Of a stretch of 64,000 nucleotides of DNA, positions 33,823 through 41,492 are shown piece by piece. The notes below the pieces were generated by a model. The model was not told where the DNA came from. It did not search any database and saw nothing but the letters and a program-made list of their open reading frames with translations. The position numbers and the translations under genes are program-made. This DNA is from Dyadobacter sp. CY326 (lineage in GTDB: Bacteria > Bacteroidota > Bacteroidia > Cytophagales > Spirosomataceae), in contig NZ_JAJUXI010000005.1 in assembly GCF_021390515.1 (NCBI RefSeq), forward strand, positions 1-64,000. The letters run 5' to 3'. The stretch's first letter is position 1. Each line of letters begins with the position of its first letter.

Positions 33823-34178
33823 TGTTTCTAATCAATTTCTTACATACAAAACACCATTTAGTGTATCCATGAAAGGCCAGTGTTAACAGAAAACAGTGAC
33901 TTGGCAAGTTCGATATAACGTTCTCTGAAGACAGTTAAATGAACAAATGTGGCCTTTTCCTAAATAGAATCAAGTAACTCACTATGTCTTTAACAGTCCA
34001 GTTTAACCACGATATTTTTGAAACGATTTTGTCTTTGCATACCTCTGTAACACGTCTTACAAACCCAGTTAAAGTTGAAGACACGCGACATAGCAATTTA
34101 AGATGGTCAATTGAGATAACTTATCTATAACTAAAAATGTAGTAGTTGATTGGTCATCTATTATCGGTATACGGAGGG
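33823..34178. other. Gene-free stretch
   Basis: Nothing recognised apart from the TTTAACCACG block near 34003 also seen in repeat R. Confidence 0.35.
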
Positions 34179-34211
34179 TTTCTGCGACTGCTTGCAATAC
34201 AGTCGCAGAAA
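34179..34211 (-). terminator. Strong hairpin after the lipoprotein gene
   Basis: TTTCTGCGACTG (34179-34190) pairs perfectly with CAGTCGCAGAAA (34200-34211) around a 9-base loop, 8 bases beyond the stop of the minus-strand lipoprotein gene. A run of T precedes the stem on that strand rather than following it. Confidence 0.5.
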
Positions 34212-34219
34212 ACAATTCG

Positions 34220-34639
34220 TTAGAAATTGAAGTTGCGAATTTCACCGTACACAACCGAACCATCATTTTTAACTGCATATGCACGGTAGTAAAAAAAGTA
34301 ACGGCCTGCAAAAGCATCACCTGTATACCTATACGTATTTGCACCTAAAACAACGGGACCATTAAATTTTATCTTAGTTCCATGCTCAATTCTTGGCACA
34401 TAGTCATGATCATTTTCTGCTCGGAAAAATACCAGATGCAATATTCCATGTTCAGTTACCGGTAAGTCTCCTAACTTATCAGCCCGAACTTTAAAGTCCC
34501 AACCGTCATTGTATGCGACAGTTTCCGTCCCTATTTCAAGCATTTCTGGAATGACATGATCCTGAACTGAGCAGCCTGATAAAATTATGCAAATGACTAA
34601 GCAGAGCATCCAAGATGCAGATTGTAGATTGTTTTTCAT
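34220..34639 (-). CDS. Lipoprotein of unknown function
   Basis: 139 residues with a lipobox LSGC (Cys23) after MKNNLQSASWMLCLVICIIL. The mature part is beta-rich and ends FFYYRAYAVKNDGSVVYGEI, a fibronectin type III-like strand pattern. Probably outer-membrane anchored. Single gene with its own hairpin downstream. Confidence 0.65.
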   Translation of the reverse strand: MKNNLQSASWMLCLVICIILSGCSVQDHVIPEMLEIGTETVAYNDGWDFKVRADKLGDLPVTEHGILHLVFFRAENDHDYVPRIEHGTKIKFNGPVVLGANTYRYTGDAFAGRYFFYYRAYAVKNDGSVVYGEIRNFNF

Positions 34640-34774
34640 GGTTTTTTCTAGTTTCTAATGGTGACAAAAATATCAACATTAAATTGTCGTGTCATATGCC
34701 AGAGCGCATAAATAATTAAGTATTAAAATGTTCGCTGTTGAATAAGTAGAACACAATTTACCTAAGGTGCAGAT

Positions 34775-35050
34775 TAATCAGAAAACAGGGCTTGGCTCTG
34801 CTCCCTGGGTTGTTTTTTCTGGTGGCTTCGCTCGGCCACAATCAGATCGGCCCGCTGCATAGCAGTCCCATTGAGCATCACTTTCCGGTATTGGAACGTT
34901 TCTTATAGCTCATATTCATAACCAAACGTTCGGTCAAAAGCTTTCTCGCAGCGCTATGTCAAATCCAGTAACTGCCCGAATCCTTGGCTGTGCCGTGCGT
35001 TGCTTGCACGGTGCCACTATTGTATAATTTATTATAAAATAAACGTTCAT
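34775..35050. repeat. Repeat X, copy C, next to a broken recombinase
   Basis: GCTTGGCTCTGCTC, CTTCGCTCGGCCACAATCAG, CCAAACGTTCGGTCAAAAGC and TTATTATAAAATAAACGTTC match copies A and B. Minus strand: MLNGTAMQRADLIVAERSHQ, parallel to copy B. Unlike A and B it is not followed by repeat R but by the serine recombinase relic, ~100 bases on. Confidence 0.6.
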
Positions 35051-35147
35051 ATAAATGGTAAGGATAATTTAGTAAAAAGGCTTTGATATTACACTGTTAT
35101 TATTATAAAATAAATCCGATAATAGGTTTTCGTCTAATCGATCAAAA

Positions 35148-35764
35148 ATGCGTCGAAATATTGCCTATTTACGTGTCTCAACCCTGGATCAAGATCTGGA
35201 AAAGAATAAAGCCGACATACTGCAACTGGCCAATGAGAAAAATTAAGGAAAAGTCGAGTTTGTCCAGGAAAAGGTATCCGGAAAAGTTTCCTGGCGTAAC
35301 CGTAAAATCGGTCCAATCCTTGATGAGCTAAAAAAAGGAGATGTCATTTTACTTAGTGAATTTCCCCACTTGGAAGATCCATGGTTGAAGTAATGGAGAT
35401 CATTTCCATCGCCATGCAAAAAGGTATCCGGATCTATACCGTGAAAGGTGCGTGGCAACTCGATGACTCAATCCAGAGTAAAGTCATGGCGATGGTTTTT
35501 GCCATGGCATCAGAAATTGAAAGAGACCTAATCAGCAAGAGGACTAAAGAGTCACTTGCGGCTAAGAAACTGTCCGGGATAAAGCTTGGTCGGCCCACCG
35601 GCCCTGGTAAAAGTAAGCTTGATCAGTTCAAGCCTGACATAGAGGCATTGCTGCTCAGCGGTTCAAGTCAAAAGAACATTGCAGACCGTTACCGAATCAC
35701 AGAGGCGACGCTATCTAACTGGATTAAGAAGAACGGTGTTAAAAGGTACAGAAAAGCTGCATAA
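35148..35764 (+). pseudogene. Broken serine recombinase (resolvase family)
   Basis: MRRNIAYLRVSTLDQDLEKN is the catalytic N-terminus (Ser in RVST). An in-frame TAA at 35244-35246 interrupts it, the frame continues (GKVEFVQEKVSGKVSWRNRK), and then one base is missing before the segment LGRSMVEVMEI near 35370-35395, so the rest (IYTVKGAWQLDDSIQSKVMA, AEIERDLISKRTKE-type region, and the C-terminal HTH) lies in another frame. Two simple lesions: recently inactivated. Confidence 0.85.
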
Positions 35765-35825
35765 TTGTACAAAATAGGCGCTTAGAATGGGTTTTCAATA
35801 CCAATCTGAAGATTAAGGAAGAAAA

Positions 35826-36428
35826 TTACTTGTTCGATGCAGGTAATTGCCTACTAAGTTTTTCCAAGCTATCAATCATTTCAATAAGCTTGGTTTGCTG
35901 CTTTTTGACCATCATCGGTTTTAAATAAAACCAATTTATAAGTATCCAGAGACCGGTTGCTGCAAAAACTGCTACACCGCTGATCCGAGGCATTCTGATG
36001 GCAAATTCATATATATATATAAGCAATCCACATGAAAGTAATATGAAATACCAGGTCATTACGACTGTTCCGATCCTTAACTGTCTTTCTTTAATGATAA
36101 GTAATAAGTTAAGATAGGCTGAAACATTTAATGTTCGATTTGCATCTTTTATCAATAGGCGTAGAAAGTCTGCTGAAGCAACTAGGTAAAACACGATCGA
36201 TAAAAAAATTAGCCCTATACCTATCTTTGTAGTTAATGATTCCGGTTTACTGCTTTTAACCATGAATAGTATCGTAGCTGCCGTCGCTATCAACAATATC
36301 CAGCTTAACAGTACCCGATTTCGGTTTTCGTTTTTAAGTTTAACTGCTCTTTTAAGCAATTCGGATTTTGATGGTGCGGGAGTTGCAATTTGTTTGTTCC
36401 AAAGTTCCCTGAAGTTATCGCTGTCCAT
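35826..36428 (-). CDS. Four-helix membrane protein following the sigma factor
   Basis: 200 residues. A cytoplasmic N-terminus (MDSDNFRELWNKQIATPAPS) precedes helices at ~42-58, 70-88, 120-140 and 150-168, with a basic C-terminal tail (KKQQTKLIEMIDSLEKLSRQ). It overlaps the sigma factor gene by 14 bases. The position after an ECF sigma factor suggests an anti-sigma role, but no zinc-binding HxxxCxxC motif is present, so this is inference only. Confidence 0.6.
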   Translation of the reverse strand: MDSDNFRELWNKQIATPAPSKSELLKRAVKLKNENRNRVLLSWILLIATAATILFMVKSSKPESLTTKIGIGLIFLSIVFYLVASADFLRLLIKDANRTLNVSAYLNLLLIIKERQLRIGTVVMTWYFILLSCGLLIYIYEFAIRMPRISGVAVFAATGLWILINWFYLKPMMVKKQQTKLIEMIDSLEKLSRQLPASNK

Positions 36429-36888
36429 AAGATATAAATTTAGCGGATAGTTTTTCTTTTATCCTGTGAATCCTTACACGTACATTGGTATCGGTTAGAC
36501 CCACGACACGTGCAATCTCTGCTTGTGCAATCTCTTCCAACTCCATCGAGATTATTAGCCGGTCTACTTCCGGTAACTCGGCAATATATTGGTAAAGCAA
36601 ACCAACATTGATGTCTGGTGGATGATCTGGCACGTCAGCAATTTCGGGTGGAAAGTCCTCGTTTGGAAACCGATTACGCTTCTCTAACTGTCGCAAACAG
36701 TGATTGGCTGCAATCCTAAAAATCCAAGTACCGATCAGGGATTCGTTCCGAAAGTTTGGCAACTGCTGCAAGACAGTAAGAAATGTTTCTTGCGAAATGT
36801 CTTTTGCCCAATCGCGGTCATTCACATATCCCATGCAGACACGAAATACCTTATTCCAGTATTCCTTATATAACTGATCAAAGCTCAT
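36415..36888 (-). CDS. ECF-type RNA polymerase sigma factor
   Basis: 157 residues. Region 2 (~1-75) has YKEYWNKVFRVCMGYVNDRD and the -10 recognition helix DISQETFLTVLQQL; region 4 (~105-155) has ELPEVDRLIISMELEEIAQA and AEIARVVGLTDTNVRVRIHR. Size and order are those of ECF sigma factors. It overlaps the upstream hydrolase by 11 bases and the downstream membrane protein by 14, a tightly coupled operon. Confidence 0.9.
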   Translation of the reverse strand: MSFDQLYKEYWNKVFRVCMGYVNDRDWAKDISQETFLTVLQQLPNFRNESLIGTWIFRIAANHCLRQLEKRNRFPNEDFPPEIADVPDHPPDINVGLLYQYIAELPEVDRLIISMELEEIAQAEIARVVGLTDTNVRVRIHRIKEKLSAKFISYGQR

Positions 36889-37804
36889 TTATCAAGGAAA
36901 TAAATTGATCTTGTCTATCGATGAATACGTTGTGAGAGCAGTTGTCAAGATAATACACATTCTGGTTTCCAATCAGATTCTCCAACTGCATAACCTGTAT
37001 TGGGGAATACAGACCATCTTCCTTTCCATATATCCCGATAATTCTAATACCCCTAATTCGAATGTTTTTGATCTGTTCGCTAATGTTAAGAGTAGTATAA
37101 CGCTCTTTTTGCCAATACCCTATTGTGGCCTCTCTGGACATCTGACTTAGATATGGATACAAACTGTCTTTCTTAGCAGCCGAATATAAAAAAATGGCCG
37201 TTTCATTTGGGGTTTTGGTCGAGTAGAATCCATTTTGCATCGCGTGCATGAAAAGGTACGTACTATATTCGATCGACGCAGTGTCCATCTTCTCGATCAA
37301 ATTGATATAGTGAAGGTTAGATGTGTCCCTTCTTGCCTCGTATATTTTTTTAGATGAAACCAGTATAGTTCTAAAAGTTTCCTGCATCACCACTGGCACA
37401 GAGGCAAGTATTAGTTCTTGCACTCTGCTGGGATACTTTTCTGTGAAAAGCGTTCCTACTAAACCTCCAAAACTATGGCCAATCAAAGTTGCTTTTTGAA
37501 TATTATATTTCGCCATCAAATCGGTTAGGTCATCGAAGGTTTGCTGAAATGTATAAGCTGCATTTGTTGCCTTGGCAGAACGGCCTTCACCCCTTCTATC
37601 GTAAACAATCACAAAGTAGCCCTTTTCTGAAAGCGGTTTTGCTGTTGAGATTTCAAAGGCTGCCGCATTGTAACCCGGGCCGCCGTGGAGAAAGATAACA
37701 GGCTTACCAGTGTTGTTTCCAAAAGTCCTTACATATAGATCTTGTGCCACTAATGTTTTCAATAGAAAGATTAGAAAAAAGGCGGTAATCAATAATTTTT
37801 TCAT
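36878..37804 (-). CDS. Secreted alpha/beta hydrolase
   Basis: 308 residues with a signal peptide (MKKLLITAFFLIFLLKTLVA). The hydrolase core shows the oxyanion HGGPGYNAAAF near residue 40, the nucleophile elbow LIGHSFGGLVGT (Ser near 112), Asp in IIGIYGKEDGLYSP near 262 and His in LDNCSHNVFIDR near 293. Proline iminopeptidase-like hydrolases carry the HGGPG motif. It is the first gene of the overlapping operon with the sigma factor. Confidence 0.85.
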   Translation of the reverse strand: MKKLLITAFFLIFLLKTLVAQDLYVRTFGNNTGKPVIFLHGGPGYNAAAFEISTAKPLSEKGYFVIVYDRRGEGRSAKATNAAYTFQQTFDDLTDLMAKYNIQKATLIGHSFGGLVGTLFTEKYPSRVQELILASVPVVMQETFRTILVSSKKIYEARRDTSNLHYINLIEKMDTASIEYSTYLFMHAMQNGFYSTKTPNETAIFLYSAAKKDSLYPYLSQMSREATIGYWQKERYTTLNISEQIKNIRIRGIRIIGIYGKEDGLYSPIQVMQLENLIGNQNVYYLDNCSHNVFIDRQDQFISLINEL

Positions 37805-38139
37805 CTTTAAAATACTGATGTGTTAATCGTTAGATACAACTACCGCCGAAATGTTACGCATTCATCAAAAGTTTTTTAACGTAAAACGGCTTGCTCATCA
37901 TGAGCGAAAAAAATCAAGGCTTGTGACCCAACTGAAGAATATCAGGACCTCTGTTCGTCTGCTAAGTCAAAGATGGCGCAATAGATCATCAAGAAACATA
38001 GCAAAATATTGTTAAAACTCACAAATATTGGTTGCCACTGTTGGAATTATTATAGTTCATTTAAACCACCGTAGGCTCAATTCTTTTTGTAGATTGTGCT
38101 TTGAATTGTAACCCATGAAAAAGTTCTTGAATATTTGAA
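37805..38139. other. Gene-free divergent region
   Basis: 335 bases between the hydrolase operon and the AraC-type gene. TTTAAACCACCGT near 38058 is a fragment of the repeat R start. No promoter is clear. Confidence 0.35.
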
Positions 38140-38511
38140 ATGATGTTGAGACCTGAGGAAATTACGACCAACTTTTTACACGAGCTGGACAAACATATTG
38201 CAGATATCGCTTCCGGGAAAACGGATGTATTTTATGAGATTCATGACTTTGCTAGCATTCTTTGCATACATCCTGTCCACCTAAGTAATACGGTTAAACA
38301 GGTAACCGGCAAAGCTCCTTGCGATCATTGCGAAGGCAAATTGGCGTTGGTTGCCAAAGAATTGTTGGAGTCAGCAGATATGACCATTACACAAATTGCA
38401 CATAGGCTCACTTATGACGCACCAAGTTTTACGAAGTTCTTCAAAAAATATGTTGGTCAAACTCCAAGCAGTTATAAAAGAAGTCAAGCGAGCTTGAAAT
38501 CAGCAGGGTAA
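38140..38511 (+). CDS. AraC-family DNA-binding protein without a sensor domain
   Basis: 123 residues (the ATG at 38143 is an equally good start). Consists of two helix-turn-helix motifs only: HDFASILCIHPVHLSNTVKQ and TITQIAHRLTYDAPSFTKFF, ending with the AraC signature KKYVGQTPSSYKRSQ. It is likely a regulator of the SDR gene 69 bases downstream in the same direction; no effector domain, so it may work by abundance or partner. Confidence 0.85.
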   Translation: MMLRPEEITTNFLHELDKHIADIASGKTDVFYEIHDFASILCIHPVHLSNTVKQVTGKAPCDHCEGKLALVAKELLESADMTITQIAHRLTYDAPSFTKFFKKYVGQTPSSYKRSQASLKSAG

Positions 38512-38553
38512 AAATTCTGAAACTAAGACAAAAAGCACATTCCATGATTCCTG

Positions 38554-38561
38554 TACGTTTG
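38554..38561 (+). promoter_or_regulatory. -7 element before the SDR gene
   Basis: TACGTTTG, an exact TAnnTTTG, 19 bases before the start codon at 38581. No -33 element is obvious. Confidence 0.35.
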
Positions 38562-38580
38562 TAAAAAACCAACAGAACAA

Positions 38581-39315
38581 ATGGAATTATCAAGTAATAA
38601 GATTTTGATTACAGGTGGTGCAAGCGGCATCGGCTTGGGCTTAACCGAGCGTTTTTTGCTGGAAAACAACACTGTGATCATTTGCGGCCGTCGCGCCGAA
38701 GTATTAAAAGAAGTAACTGATAAGCACCCTCAGGTCATCTCCCGGGTTTGTGACCTTTCAGCAGAAGCCGAGCGAATCGCTTTGTATGAATGGCTCGCTG
38801 CCGAGCACATTGACGTGAACGTTTTGGTCAATAATGCGGGCGTTCAAAATTGGATGGGCATTGATGACGAAGATTTTTACACAAAAGCAAGCGGTGAAAT
38901 TGAAACCAACATTGTTGCTCCGCTGCATTTGATTTCTTTGCTTATCAAATTGCCAAATCTTAAAACTATTATGAATGTAACCTCGGGGTTAGCGTTTGTA
39001 CAGTTAGCAAAGGTGCCGGTATATTGCGCAACGAAGGCTTTCTTCCGCTCATTTACACTGTCTTTGCGTTACTTATTGCAACCAAAAGGCATGGAGGTAA
39101 TTGAAATAATTCCGCCAGCACTCAATACAGATCTGGGGGGCAAAGGAATTCATGACGGAAGCCCCTCTGTTGGTGATTTTGTTGAAGCAATTTTTGCACA
39201 ACTCAAAGAAGGCAAGAATGAACTTACCTTCGGTTTTAGCGAAGCTATGCTGAAAGCAACACCCGAGACACTTGCAGCTACCTTTGCCAAAATGAACCCG
39301 GAATACAAAGTGTGA
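38581..39315 (+). CDS. DltE-type short-chain dehydrogenase/reductase
   Basis: 244 residues. Nucleotide-binding TGGASGIG at residues 11-18, NNAG in VLVNNAGVQN (~88), catalytic Ser in MNVTSGLAFV and Y-x3-K in YCATKAFFRS (~150). DltE-like SDRs are widespread and their substrates unknown. A decayed relative lies at 14497. Preceded by the AraC-type regulator. Confidence 0.9.
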   Translation: MELSSNKILITGGASGIGLGLTERFLLENNTVIICGRRAEVLKEVTDKHPQVISRVCDLSAEAERIALYEWLAAEHIDVNVLVNNAGVQNWMGIDDEDFYTKASGEIETNIVAPLHLISLLIKLPNLKTIMNVTSGLAFVQLAKVPVYCATKAFFRSFTLSLRYLLQPKGMEVIEIIPPALNTDLGGKGIHDGSPSVGDFVEAIFAQLKEGKNELTFGFSEAMLKATPETLAATFAKMNPEYKV

Positions 39316-39870
39316 GATTAATTAGGCACTCATTTATGATATAAATGTTAGAAATGTCAAAGTTCTTGCATACTGGTAGCCGGCATTGATTAATAAGCTG
39401 TTGCGTCATGAGCGGCTTACAAGAGTAATTAATTCTATTCTGTATAAAATGAATCATGTGCCTGTTTTGCTAGCTTGGATTAATGTCCTAGCAGTGAAAC
39501 AGGCTTTAAGACTTTAAAAGAACCGGCAAAAGGTAACAACCAAATAGACAGGTAAGTGAGTGAGCCTATAAAAAACAACATTTCCAAGCTTCCATCTATT
39601 ACTCCAAGCAGTTTTGAACATCATATAAAAGACAGGGTGATATCCAAACTATAGATTAAGACATATGCTTCACAGTACATTGAACTTTATCAGGCGTTGA
39701 GTGGCGCTCATAAAAATTAGCTGGAATCGCTAGATTACGGTTTAACCACCGCTTTTTTAGATAGCTCTAAGCGGGTATAAAATCGTAAATCATAGTGGGA
39801 TGTGGATTGTACTTGCACCGCACTATTTACCCACTTTAAATTGATATTAAAGATTCGTATGGATAACAAA
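39316..39870. other. Gene-free stretch between convergent genes
   Basis: 555 bases; only the block ACGGTTTAACCACCGC near 39734 (an R-like edge) is recognisable. Confidence 0.4.
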
Positions 39871-41034
39871 TCATTGGTCTAATTTTCGCGAAGCTACAAA
39901 TTCACCAGGAGATTGATTTTCTAGCTTTTTGAATGCACGGTTAAATGTTGCTTTTGAGTTAAAACCGCATTCTAGGGCAATTCCCAACAAGCTTAAATGC
40001 GCATTGCCCGGTAGAAGCGCCTGTTGCTTAAATTCGATAACCCGGTAAGTGTTCACAAAATCGTTGAAATTATTGCTGCTGCCACCGTTTATTGCCAGCG
40101 ATAGTGCTGGGGCGTTCATCTTCATTTGCCTGGCCAGGTCAGGAAGTGATAAATCCGGGTTCAGGTAAGGCTTTTCAGTGTCCATCAGATTTAGTACTTG
40201 TTGATAAATCCTGTCATGATCCAAATTTGCCGTGGCGGGTGTTTTTTTTCGGACTTCATCAGGGGTTGAAGCTGGATTGGCAGACCCTGAATCCGAAAAG
40301 GTAAGTTGGCGACCCGGTTGGCGCTGTGCGTATCCAGCAATACTTACGTAGTAGATCAGGATTACACCTGCCAGATTATTCCACCAGTCTTGCCAAAAAC
40401 TCAGGTTCAACCAAAGATCCACCACGGTTACAGTAAAGTCGATTGAGACCAGCAGCAACAGGGCTATGAGAAAATTTCGAAACCAACGGAAGCTTACCGG
40501 TTCAACGTTTGAGAATTGTGTTTTAACCCAGGATCGATAATGATGGTAAAGCCGAAATGACCAATAAAGGTAAATTACATGCTGCGTGGTATTGCCGGCA
40601 AACAACAAATCATCCAGATGCCAGGGCCCATGAAATGTTTTCTCCCAATAATTAACAAAGGAAGGTCCGCCAGCAAATATAGTAAGGTGATAAGTTGCCT
40701 CAATTAAGAAGGGTGCAAGATGGGCTAAATCCTGCCATTTGAACCTGAAACCAGTATCAAACTGGCTGCGCAGATAAAAGTAGTAAAGGGGAGGAAGCAA
40801 GAAACTTAGGGTTCGCGGGAAGAAATTAAGTCTTTGCCAAAGAATCTCAATACCACCAAAACCCAACATATAAACCCAAATGTTAAAACAAAGGGCAACT
40901 AGTACCCAGCCCAGCAAATAATCAGACAGGCGTCCATCCCGTTGGCCGCGAATCCATAAGAGCAAGGCATATATCCAGCCCTGTAAAAAGCCAAACAAGA
41001 GGACTGCCGAGTAGACATTAAAGTAAAAGCTCAT
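39871..41034 (-). CDS. Membrane-anchored AraC-family regulator
   Basis: 387 residues. About seven hydrophobic helices in the first ~225 residues (an input module of seven-helix type common in Bacteroidota), then a cytoplasmic linker and an AraC DNA-binding pair at ~280-380: LPDLARQMKMNAPALSLAIN and LSLLGIALECGFNSKATFNR, ending AFKKLENQSPGEF. It should sense a signal in the membrane and regulate nearby genes; the TonB receptor at 41493 is the obvious candidate. The upstream small gene ends 12 bases before it. Confidence 0.9.
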   Translation of the reverse strand: MSFYFNVYSAVLLFGFLQGWIYALLLWIRGQRDGRLSDYLLGWVLVALCFNIWVYMLGFGGIEILWQRLNFFPRTLSFLLPPLYYFYLRSQFDTGFRFKWQDLAHLAPFLIEATYHLTIFAGGPSFVNYWEKTFHGPWHLDDLLFAGNTTQHVIYLYWSFRLYHHYRSWVKTQFSNVEPVSFRWFRNFLIALLLLVSIDFTVTVVDLWLNLSFWQDWWNNLAGVILIYYVSIAGYAQRQPGRQLTFSDSGSANPASTPDEVRKKTPATANLDHDRIYQQVLNLMDTEKPYLNPDLSLPDLARQMKMNAPALSLAINGGSSNNFNDFVNTYRVIEFKQQALLPGNAHLSLLGIALECGFNSKATFNRAFKKLENQSPGEFVASRKLDQ

Positions 41035-41046
41035 CGGTTAATATTA

Positions 41047-41412
41047 CTAAAATAATTTAAGAGTCCGGCCCTGGTCTGTAAGTTCCAATACAGTTAGTAA
41101 TCGTACCCCCCTTGGCCGGCCATGTAAATCAAACTCCTGGATACATTCAACCTTTGTTCCGACTGGATAGGTGAACGTTAAGCTACTGTAAGGCCCAAAC
41201 TTATACCGTCGTAAAACCATCGGATAACCCTTTTCAGGCCTGAGAAAGCCTAAGATTTGCTCGGTTTGGTGCAATCTGTTATTTCGAATAGTAAACGTGA
41301 TAAGCGCTCTATGGTCAGCCCGCTGCACCTGGTTTAAAAATCTTTGGTGAGCATTAGATAGGCCTGATAGAAATACAAGTTCAGTTATCAATAAAATTAG
41401 GTAGCGATTCAT
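41047..41412 (-). CDS. Small exported protein of unknown function
   Basis: 121 residues, signal peptide MNRYLILLITELVFLSGLSN. The mature part is beta-rich (RALITFTIRNNRLHQTEQIL, YGPYSSLTFTYPVGTKVECI-like segments). It is in an operon with the membrane AraC regulator downstream and 80 bases from the TonB receptor upstream. Role unknown. Confidence 0.6.
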   Translation of the reverse strand: MNRYLILLITELVFLSGLSNAHQRFLNQVQRADHRALITFTIRNNRLHQTEQILGFLRPEKGYPMVLRRYKFGPYSSLTFTYPVGTKVECIQEFDLHGRPRGVRLLTVLELTDQGRTLKLF

Positions 41413-41492
41413 TTGAGCATTGGATTAGTGTTCTTTATTAGCTGCTGACACAAAGGTTACGAGTACAAAGCTGACCGACCCTCGAACATGAA

